Shown here: positions 7,168 to 19,100 of the stretch, piece after piece | Numbering within the stretch: position 1 is the stretch's first letter | Layout of the letters: each line of letters starts with the position of its first letter | Assembly (NCBI GenBank): GCA_965205955.1 | Contig: OZ242192.1 | Coordinates: 2,170,001-2,234,000, forward strand | Source: G965202915 sp965205955 | Lineage (GTDB): Bacteria > Pseudomonadota > Gammaproteobacteria > Eutrophobiales > Eutrophobiaceae | Length of the DNA stretch: 64,000 nt | Reading direction: 5' to 3' | Notes under the pieces: model-generated | Database searches by the model: none | Seen by the model: the letters and a program-made list of their open reading frames with translations, nothing else | Told to the model about the DNA's origin: nothing | Made by a program: the position numbers and the translations under genes

Positions 7168-10100
7168 ATGCTGAAACGACTGACCGCGCTGTTGCTGTTG
7201 TCGGTGGCAACATTCGCCCCGATGCCGGCGGTGTCGCAGACCGACCCCTGCGACGGCGACCTCACCTGGACCGGCATCACGCCGGACTGCCTCTCGCCCG
7301 GCGATAACTACCGCATCCTGTTCGTCACTAGCAGGGGAATCAATGCCACCTCTAACAGTATTACTGCCTACAACTCCTTTATTCAGACCAACATCAATCT
7401 CGCGGGTGCCCCACTCAACAGCCTTACCTTCCGTGCCCTCGGTTCCACCACCGCTGTGAATGCCCGCGACAACACCGGCACCACCGGCACTGGCGCCGGC
7501 ATTCGGACCTTCTATTACCGGGGCCGCAAGGTAGCGGACAGCTACACCGACCTCTACGATGGGACTTGGGATACCAACGAGCCGAGGGACGAGGATGGCA
7601 CGGGCACCACCGTTAATCGTGTCTTCACAGGCACCAGAAATAACGGCACCACTGGTTTGCCGTTAGGAAGTACGATGTTCGTGGATGTTGGCAATCCAAG
7701 AAGCACTGACAGTCCTCTGTCTCTCAGTTCTGTAGGCATTCCCAGCTCCTTGCGACCTGTATACGCCCTCTCTGACGTTTTGACTGTGCCCGATCTCATG
7801 CCGATGTTCACACCGGGCGCGAGCATCCCGCCGCAGACCTACACCGTCGGCACGACTATTACCCCGCTGACCCTGCCCGTAGCCACCGGCGGCAACCCCG
7901 CGCTGACCTACACCATAGCCCCGACCCTGCCCGCCGGCCTGACCCTGGGCGGCGCGAACGGTAACATCCTGTCCGGCACACCGGGGCTGGGGACGGTACA
8001 AACCATCACCACCCACACCTACACGGTGAACGACGCCGACACCAATACCGCCCCCGCCGACACCGACACGCTGACCTTCACCATCACCATCAACATGGCG
8101 ACGACGCTGGCCATCTTCGGCGACCTGTCCGGCGTGATTACCGAGGACGCCGTTCCGAACACCGTTAGCGGCACGGTGAGTATTGCCGCCGGCAGTGCCT
8201 CCACCATGTTCACCGCGCAAACCGCCACCGCCGGAAACTACGGCAGTTTCACGCTGACGCCGGTCGCCGGCAACGACGATATGGCCATGTGGACCTACAC
8301 ACTCGACAACGACAACACCGACGTCAACGCCCTCGCCAGCGCCGATACCCTGACTGAAACCTTGCCCATCGCCGCCGTCGGCGTGCCCAATGCCAACGTC
8401 ACCATCACCATCACCGGCGTCAATGACGCCCCGACCGCCGTCATTGACCAAGGCCCCATTCTGACGGTGGCCCCCAGGGAGAGGGTTACCTTGACCAGCG
8501 CCGGCAGCGGCGACCCGGAAAGTATGCTTACCTACCGCTGGCGTATAGTTACCAACGGCGACCCGTCCCTTTCTCTTGCGGGGTCCAGCACCGATACCGC
8601 GACTATATTTTTCGACGCTCCAGAGGTGACCGGTACAGATGACTACACCATCAGGCTGGTCGTGAATGACGGCACATTGTCCTCGCAAGTGGACATCATA
8701 GTGAGGGTCGTCGACCCGATGGCGGACCCGACCATCACAATCGCCGCCGACACTGCCTCGGTAACCGAGGGCACGGCGGCTGCATTCACACTGACGGCCT
8801 CGCCAGCGGCGCCGGTGGGCGGGCTGACGGTCACCGTCTCCGTCACCCAGGACGGCACATTTATCGACGGCGCGCCACCGACGACGGTGACGATTGCCGC
8901 CGCCGCAACCACGGCGGCGCTGACGGTGGCCACGACCGACGACAATATCGATGAGGCAGCCGGGTCGGTGACGGTAACGGTGGAGGACGGCACCGGCTAC
9001 ATGGGCAGCGGCAACACAGCCAGTGTCACGGTGGATGATGACGACACCGCCGACCTTAGCTTTACAGAAACCGGGGGTACTACCATCGTGACCGAAATGG
9101 GCAGCACCGACACCTACACCGTGGAACTCGCTACCGAGCCAACGAACGAGGTCACCATTGCCGTTGTGAGCGGTAACACCGCAGTGGCAGCGGTATCGTC
9201 GCCATCGCTGACCTTCACCACGGCCAACTGGAACGTGGCACAGACCGTTACCGTAACCGGTGTGAACGACGATATAGACTTTGAGTCCGATCCCGAATTA
9301 GCCGTGAGCCATACGGGCACGAGCACGGACAGCAACTATGAAGGGCTGTCGAGGGACGTGGCCGTCACCGTAACCGATAACGACACCGCCGACGTTACCG
9401 TCTCCGAGACGACCCGCACCGTCGTCGAGAACGGCGGCACGATGACCTACACCATAATGCTCGATACCGAGCCGCTCGGCGATGTCACCATTGCCATTGA
9501 GAGCGACGCCACCCTGGTGGCAACGGTATTGCCGATGTCGCTGACCTTCACCCCGTCCAACTGGAACACGGCACAGACCGTCACCGTCACCGGCGTGAAC
9601 GACGCTGCCTCCGGCGAACGCACTGCGACCGTGAGCCATACACCTGCGAGCACGGACGACCCCATCTATGCAGGGTTGATCATACCGTCTGTGGTCGTCA
9701 CCGCCACCGATGACAACGCATCGGCCCTGCTGGCCGCCGTCACTCCGCTGGGCGAGGGGAATCTGAACCGTCCCACGGATACGGTGACGGTGACGGTAAC
9801 CCTGATGAACACCGTGTACATGCCCGACGCAGAACTGGACATGAGCGACTTCATGCTGACGGATGACGTAGCCGGAGAGGTGACGGTATCTGATGTCACC
9901 CGCACCAGCGACAGGGTAGCCACGCTCACGCTGACCCATGACGGCGAGGATATTACCTCGGACGGCATGCTGAGCGTGACGGTACTCGCTTCCGCCCACA
10001 CCGGCAGCGACAACCTGCCCGCCGGCAGTGTGCCGATAGACGCCACCGCCCAGATCGTGACCGTGAACCGTGTGACCCTCATCACCACCGGCCCGTATGG

Positions 10101-13100
10101 TTTGGGCGATAACATCGAGATGAGGATTAACTTCAACGAAAACGTCTTTGTGACCGGAGTCCCCAATGCCAGGCTGTTGATCGGTGGCAATCAACGAGAT
10201 GCGGCCTACAACCGAGGCAGTGGCACCAGGGAACTGATATTCCGCCGCACGGTAGTGACAGGCGATGACGATGCGGGCGGGGTGCGCGTACGAGGAAATA
10301 TACTGCTTGGTGGACCCGGCGTTATTCGGGACGCAGCTGGCAACGATGCGATGAACACGACCTTAACAGCAACCAGAGGCTTCGCCAACCAGGAGATAGA
10401 TGCCACCCTCCCGATGCTGTCCACCGCCACGGTAACCGGCACCGCACTGACACTGACTTATAATGAGGCGCTGGGCGCCTCTACCCCGTCCACCGCCGAC
10501 TACACGGTAACGGTGGGTACTGGCCCGGGGACCGTCAACGACGTAGCCATCAGCGGCATGACCGTGACCCTGACACTCGCCACGGCGGTCACTGGCGGTC
10601 AGGCGGTCACACTGAATTACACCCCCGGCGCCAACCCGGTGCAGGATACCGTCGGCAACGATGCCGCCCGGCTGACCAACCGGGGCGTCACCAGTACCAG
10701 CGGAACGGTGGCGGTAAGCCTGAATCCCATTGCCGGCGACGATATCGTCAACATTGCCGAGCAGGCGGATGGCTTTACCATCAGCGGCACCATGGCCGCC
10801 GGGTCCACGGTGACCGTGACCATTGGCGGCAGTGCCACCACCCGTGATGCCACCGAGACCGGCACCACCACCTGGACACTTGCTATTCCGGGCGGTGACA
10901 CTGAGATTACCGACCCCAGCGTAGTGGTGGTGGCCACCGCCATGCTGTCGGACGGCACTATGGGCACGGTGACCCGTCCGCTGACCGTGGACCTGATGCG
11001 CCCGACGGCGACCTACGCGCCACCGCCCACGTTGACGGTCGGCATGGCAATCACCCTCATCGAGCCGGGCAGCCCGTCTATGGACATAGCCAGCTATGCC
11101 GTGCAAGGCGGCACCCTGCCACCGGGCCTGACGCTGAACGGCGGTACCGGAGACATCAGTGGCGCCCCGACCACGGCGAACGCCTCAACGGCGCCGGTGA
11201 CCATCCGCCTGACTGACACGGCCAGAAACACCGCGGATTTGTCGCCGATTACCTTCCCGATAGTAGCCATGGGCAGCCAGACGCTGACCGGCTTTGCCTA
11301 CAGTTCCAGTACGGCAATGGTGGGCCAGCCGGCCCCGACGGTGACGCCTCCCACGGGGGCGGTAGCCGGCAGCATCCTGAGCTACACCACCACCTCAGCC
11401 GTATGCACGGTTTCCGCCACCGGCGCCCTGACGCTGGTTGCCGCAGGAGACTGCGTCATTATGGTAACGGCCTCGGCGACGACCAACTACAACGAGGCAA
11501 CCGATACCTTCACCATCACGGTGTCTGGAGCAGCGCTGCCGAGCATCTCCATCGCCGCCGGGACTACAGTGACCGAAGGCACGTCGGCCACCTTCACGCT
11601 GACGGCGGACCCTGCTCCGGCCGGGGATCTGACGGTTACCGTTACCGTCACTGACTCGGGCACATTCATTGCCGGTGCAGCGCCGACGACGGTAACGATT
11701 ACCGGCAGCGAGACGACGGCCATGCTGGAGGTAACGACCACCGACGACTCTATTAACGAGGCCAACGGCATGATAACGGCGACGGTGGAGGGCGGCGCCG
11801 GCTATACGGTAGACGCGACGAACAACAGCGACAGTGTCACCGTCAATGACGACGACGCCCTGCCGATGCTGGCGATTGATTCCCCGAGTGTGCTAGAGGG
11901 CGACGACGGCGATACGCCGACACTGAGCTACACGGTGACGCTGACCGGGGAGAGGGAGCGGGAAGTGACGGTGGACTATGCGGATACGACCAGCGGCACC
12001 GCGACCTCGGGCACCGACTACGAAGCGGTTACCGCCGGCACGCTGACCTTTGCGCCGGGCACGACCACACAGAACATTGACGTAACGGTGATGGGAGACG
12101 CGGATGATGAGGGGGACGAGACGGTCATCCTCAGACTGTCGGGCGAGACCAACGCGACGATTACCACCGCCGACGGCACCGGCACGATTACCGATGACGA
12201 TGACCCGGCGCTGCCGAGCATCTCCATCGCCGCCGGGACTGCGGTGGACGAGGGCACGGCGGCCACCTTCACGCTGACGGCGGACCCTGCTCCGGGGACG
12301 GATCTGATTGTGACCGTTACCGTCACTGACTCGGGCAACTTCATTGCCGGTGCAGCGCCGACGATGGTAACGATTACCGGCAGCGAGACGACGGCCATGC
12401 TGGAGGTAACGACCACCGACGACTCTATTAACGAGGCCAACGGCATGATAACGGCGACGGTGGAGGGCGGCGCCGGCTATACGGTAGACGCGACGAACAA
12501 CAGCGACAGTGTCACCGTCAATGACGACGACGCCCTGCCGATGCTGGCGATTGATTCCCCGAGTGTGCTAGAGGGCGACGACGGCGATACGCCGACACTG
12601 AGCTACACGGTGACGCTGACCGGGGAGAGGGAGCGGGAAGTGACGGTGGACTATGCGGATACGACCAGCGGCACCGCGACCTCGGGCACCGACTACGAAG
12701 CGGTTACCGCCGGCACGCTGACCTTTGCGCCGGGCACGACCACACAGAACATTGACGTAACGGTGATGGGAGACGCGGATGATGAGGGGGACGAGACGGT
12801 CATCCTCAGACTGTCGGGCGAGACCAACGCGACGATTACCACCGCCGACGGCACCGGCACGATTACCGATGACGATGACCCGGCGCTGCCGAGCATCTCC
12901 ATCGCCGCCGGGACTGCGGTGGACGAGGGCACGGCGGCCACCTTCACGCTGACGGCGGACCCTGCTCCGGGGACGGATCTGATTGTGACCGTTACCGTCA
13001 CTGACTCGGGCAACTTCATTGCCGGTGCAGCGCCGACGATGGTAACGATTACCGGCAGCGAGACGACGGCCATGCTGGAGGTAACGACCACCGACGACTC

Positions 13101-16100
13101 TATTAACGAGGCCAACGGCATGATAACGGCGACGGTGGAGGGCGGCGCCGGCTATACGGTAGACGCGACGAACAACACAGCCAGTGTCACCGTCAATGAC
13201 GACGACGCCCTGCCGATGCTGGCGATTGATTCCCCGAGTGTGGCAGAGGGCAACGCCGGCGATACGCCGACGCTGAGCTACACGGTGACGCTGACCGGGG
13301 AGAGGGAGCGGGAAGTGACGGTGGACTATGCGGATACGACCAGCGGCACCGCGACCTCGGGCACCGACTACGAAGCGGTTACCGCCGGCACGCTGACCTT
13401 TGCGCCGGGCACGACCACACAGAACATTGACGTAACGGTGATGGGAGACGTGGCTGATGAGGGGGACGAGACGGTCATCCTCAGACTGTCGGGCGAGACC
13501 AACGCGACGATTACCACCGCCGACGGCACCGGCACGATTACCGATGATGACGGCGGGCCAGTAGCAGGCGTCACCGTCACCCCGGTGACACTCAGTGTCC
13601 CCGAAGATGGCGGCACCACGGACACCTACACCCTGGTACTCGACACTGCGCCGACGGCCGATGTCACCATTGCCGTTGCGAGCGACACCGTCACGGCGGC
13701 GACCGTATCGTCGGCATCGCTGACCTTCAGCACGACCAACTGGAACACGGCACAGACCGTCACCGTCACCGGCGTGAACGACGACGTTGATAACCCCAGC
13801 GACGAACGCACTGCGACCGTCAGCCATGTGCCTACGAGCGCGGATGCCGGCTATACCTCGGTGGTCATAGACCCTGTGACCGTCACCGTAACCGATGACG
13901 ACGACGCCGGCGTCACCGTCGACCCGACGACACTCTCGGTTCTCGAAGCGGACGGCACCAGCACCTACACCGTGGTACTTGATACCCAGCCGACCGGCAA
14001 TGTCACCATTACCCCGGAGAGCGGCGACACCATGGTGGCCACGGTATCCGGGGCGCTGACCTTCACCACGACCGACTGGAGCACGGCACAGACCGTCACC
14101 GTCACCGGCGTGGACGACTCCGATGTGAACACCCCCGCCCGCACTGCGACCGTGAGCCATGCACCTGCGAGCGCGGATACCACTTATAACTCGGTGGTCA
14201 TAGACCCTGTGGTCGTCACCGCCACCGATGACGACGTTGCTGCCGCCTCGGCCCTGCTGACCGCCGTCACTCCGCTGGGCGAAATGAATCTGCGCCGTTC
14301 CACGACGAATACGGTGACGGTGACGGTAACCCTGATGAACACCATGTACATGCCCGAAGCAGACCTGGATATGAGCGACTTCACGCTGACGGATGACGTA
14401 GCCGGAGAGGTGACGGTATCTACTGTCACCCGCACCAGCGACAGGGTAGTCACGCTCAGGCTGGCCCATGGCGGCGAGGATATTACCTCGGACGGCATGC
14501 TGAGCGTGACGGTACTCGCTTCCGCCCACACCGGCAGCGGCGACCTGCCTGCCGGCAGTGTGCCGATAGACGCCACCGCCCCGACCGTGAGCAGTGTGGC
14601 CTTCAGCACCACCGGCCCCTATGGTTTGGACGCTGACATCGAGGTGACGATTACCTTCAGCGAAAACGTCTTTGTGGAAGGAACAAGCCCGAATGCCCGC
14701 CTGATTATCAGTGGCAATAGAGTAGATGCGGCCTACAACCGAGGCAGTGGCAGCGACGTACTGATATTCCGCCGCACGGTAGTGGCAGGCGATGACGATG
14801 CGGACGGGGTGAACATACTGGAAGATACACTGGCTAGTGGAGGCGGCATTATTCGGGACGCAGCTGGCAACGATGCGGTGCGCACTAATAATCGAATAGA
14901 AGGCGGCATCACCCAGCGGGTAGATACCAGCTTCGTCGCGCCGCCGTCCATCACAATCGCTGCTGATACTTCCCCGGTAACCGAGGGCACGGCGGCCACC
15001 TTCACGCTGACGGCGGACCCTGCTCCGGCCGGGGACCTGACGGTTACCGTTACCGTCACTGACTCGGGCAACTTCATTGCCGGTGCAGCGCCGACGACGG
15101 TAACGATTACCGGCAGCGAGACGACGGCCATGTTGACGGTGATGACCGAAGACGACTCTGCCGACGAGGCCAACGGCATGATAACGGTGACGGTGGAGGA
15201 CGGCGCCGGCTACACCGTGGATGGGAGCGGCAACACAGCCAGTGTCATGGTCAATGACAACGACGCGCCAGCAGCAGGCGTCATCGTCACCCCGGCGACA
15301 CTCAGTGTCCCCGAAGATGGCAGCAGCACGGCCGACTACACCCTGGTACTCAACACTGCGCCGACGGCCGATGTCACCATTGCCGTTGAGAGCGACACCG
15401 TCACGGCGGCAACCGTATCGTCGGCATCGCTGACCTTCACCCCGACCAACTGGGATACGGCACAGACCGTCACCGTCACCGGCGTGAACGACGACGTTGA
15501 TAACTCCGGCAACGCCCGCACTGCGACCGTCACCCATGCGCCTACGAGCGCGGACGCCGGCTATGGCTCGGTAGTCATAGCATCTGTGACCGTCACTGTC
15601 ACCGATGACGACGACGCCGGCGTCACCGTGGACCCGATGACACTCTCGGTTCTCGAAGCGGACGGCACGGGCACCTACATCCTGGTACTCGACACCGTGC
15701 CGACGGCCGATGTCACCATTGCCGTTACGAGCGACACCGTCACGGCGGCAACCGTATCGTCGGCATCGCTGACCTTCACCCCGACCAACTGGAACACGGC
15801 ACAGACCGTCACGGTAACCGGCGTGAACGACGATGTCCCCGGCGCCCGCACTGCGACCGTAATCCATACGGCTGCGAGTGGGGACGGCAACTATGAGGGG
15901 GTAGCCATAACCATAGCGTCTGTGACCGTCACCGTAGAAGATGATGACGCAGTAGCAGGCGTCACCGTCACCCCGGCGACACTCAGTGTCCCCGAAGATG
16001 GCGGCACCACGGCCGACTACACCCTGGTACTCGACACCGCACCGACGGCCGATGTCACCATTGCCGTTGCGAGCGACACCGTCACGGCGGCGACCGTATC

Positions 16101-19100
16101 GTCGGCATCGCTGACCTTCACCCCGACCAACTGGAACACGGCACAGACCGTCACCGTCACCGGCGTGAACGACGACGTTGATAACCCCAGCGACGAACGC
16201 ACTGCGACCGTCACCCATGCGCCTACGAGCGCGGACGCCGGCTATGGCTCGGTAGTCATAGACCCTGTGACCGTCACCGTAGACGATGACGACACCGCCG
16301 ATGTCACCGTCGACCCGATGGCGCTCATGGTTCCCGAAGCGAGCGGCACCAGCACCTACACCGTGGTACTTGATACCGAGCCGCTCGGCGATGTCACCAT
16401 TACCCCGGAGAGCAGCGACACCATGGCGGCCACGGTATCCGGGGCGCTGACCTTCACCGCGACCAACTGGAATACGCCGCAGACCGTCACCGTCACCGGC
16501 GTGAACGACGACGACGATAACCCCGGCAACGCCCGCACTGCGAGCCTAAGCCATACGGCTTCGGGCTCGGACACCATCTATAACTCGGTGGTCATAGACC
16601 CTGTGACCGTCACCGTCACCGATGATGACGGCCCCACGGCCCTGCTGGAGGCGGTGTCTCCGACTACGCTGGGCGAGCGGAGACTGAACTCCTCTACCAA
16701 CAGAGCCACGGTGCGGGTAACCCTGATGAACACCGAGTATGTGGACACTGCAGATTTGAGCGGGGCCGACTTCATGCTGACGGATGACGTGGACGGGGAT
16801 GTGACGGTGGAGTCTGCTGTCACCCGCGACAGCGACACGGTGGCCACGCTGACGCTGGGGCATAGCGGCGGGATTAGCAACGACGGCACGGTGAGTGTAA
16901 CGGTACTCGCTTCCGCCCACACCGGCAGCGGCGACCTGCCTGCCGTCAGTCTGCCTATAGACGCCACGGCCCCGACCGTGAGCAGTGTGGCCTTCAGCAC
17001 CACCGGCCCCTATGGTTTGGGCGCGAACATCGAGGTGACGATTACCTTCAGCGAAGACGTCTTTGTGGAAGAAACAACCCCTAATGCCCTCCTGATAATC
17101 GGGATCAGTGCCAGTGAGGCTGCGCCCTACAACCGAGGCGAAGGCAGCAACACACTGGTATTCCGCCGCACGGTAGGGGCAGGCGATGACGATGCGGACG
17201 GGGTGGACATACAAGGAGGAGTACTGTTGGGTGGAGGCGGCATTATTCGGGACGTAGCCGGCAACAATGTGGTACGCTCCGGCGGCACTAATAATCGAAT
17301 AAGCGGCGGCAACGACCAGCGGGTAGATACCAGCATCATCGCGCCGCCGTCCATCACGATTGCCGCTGATACTTCCCCGGTGACCGAGGGCACGGCGGCT
17401 GCATTCACGCTGACGGCCTCGCCACCGGCGCCGGTGGGCGGGCTGACGGTCACCGTCTCCGTCAGCCAGACCGGCACATTTATCGAAGGCGTGGCACCGA
17501 CGACGGTGACGATTGCCGCCGCCGCAACCACAGCGGCGCTGACGGTGGCCACGACCGACGACAATATCGATGAGGCAGCCGGGTCGGTGACGGCAACGGT
17601 AACGGCGGGCACCGGCTACACGGTCGGCAGCGGCAACACAGCCAGTGTCACGGTGGATGATAACGATGCGGGCACCGCCCCCGTGCTGCAAACCGCTACA
17701 GTCAACCGCAACATGCTGGCTCTGGGGTATGATACGGCGCTGGACTCGACCTCTACCCCGGCCGGCGCAGACTACACGCTGATGGTCGATGCCGGCCCGC
17801 TCCCGACGGTCAGCACGGTGGTCATCACCGCCAGCACGGCGACCCTGACGCTGTCTGAGTCCATCATCGGCAACCAGACGGTCACGCTGGATTACACCCC
17901 CGGCAGCAACCCGTTGCGGGACCTTGCCAGCAACAATGCCGTGCTGCTGGACGATCAAGCGGTGGTCAATACCACCCCTCCGTTCATCACTGATGTTGTG
18001 ATAAGTTCGGACCCCGGCGCCGATGAGACCTACGCCATCGGGGAAGACATTGAGGTAACCGTTACCTTCAGTGAAGCGGTGGGCGTCTCCAGTACGCCGG
18101 AGATAAGTATCTCTGGTATAACCGTCGGTAATAGCTCAGCAGCTTTTGTCAGTGGTTCCGGCACTACGGCCCTGCTATTTCGCTACACGGTTGTAGAGGG
18201 TGTGCTGGTCTCGGATGGGATAGGCGTCAGCACCCTTAATGTTCCAGGCGGCGCCACCATTACTGCCTCGATCGACAGCACACGACTGGCCGACCGCACC
18301 TTTACGGCACTGCCCCCGCAATCGGGACATAAGATAGACGGAGTCCGCCCGGCCCTGTCCAGCGCCACGGTAGACGATGTCACACTGACATTGGCTTATG
18401 CTGAGGCGCTGGACGGCGCCTCCACCCCGGCCAACGGCGACTACACGGTGATGGCGGACTCTTCCCCGGTGACCGTCAGCGGCGTAAGCATCAGCGGTAT
18501 GGCCGTGACCTTGACACTGGCCACGGCGGTTACCAGCGGCCAGGCGGTCACGCTGGATTACACCCCCGGCACCAACCCGGTGCAGGATACCGCCGGCAAC
18601 GATGCCGTGATTCTGGACGACCAAACGGTGGGAGCGGGAGTGTTGCCGTCCATCTCAATCACCGCAGTGACTTCCTCGGTGACCGAGGGGGCGGCGGCAA
18701 CCTTCACGCTGACGGCAACCCCTGCTCCGGCGGCGAACCTGACGGTGATGGTTACGGTCACCGAGGCAGGCACGTTCATTAGCGGCGCGGCGCCGACGAC
18801 GGTGACGATTCCCTCCTCAGGGTCGGTAACGCTGACGGTGCCGACCACCGACGACTCTACCGACGAGGCGAACGGCACGATAACGGCGACGGTAACGGCG
18901 GGCAGCGGCTACACAGTCGGCAGCCCGCTCACAGCCAGTGTCACGGTCGAGGATAACGATGGCACACCGGACCCGGCCATCACGATAGCCGCCGTGTCTT
19001 CCTCGGTGACCGAGGGGGCGGCGGCAACCTTCACGCTGACGGCAACCCCCGCTCCGGCGGCGAACCTGACGGTGATGGTTACGGTCACCGAGACGGGCAC

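Noticed and set aside
12568..16218. Antisense reading frame of 1,216 codons on the minus strand of the autotransporter gene
   Set aside because: It is an artefact of the GC-rich, repeat-structured plus-strand gene. The translation is low-complexity Gly/Arg/His/Val with no domain and follows the repeat period.
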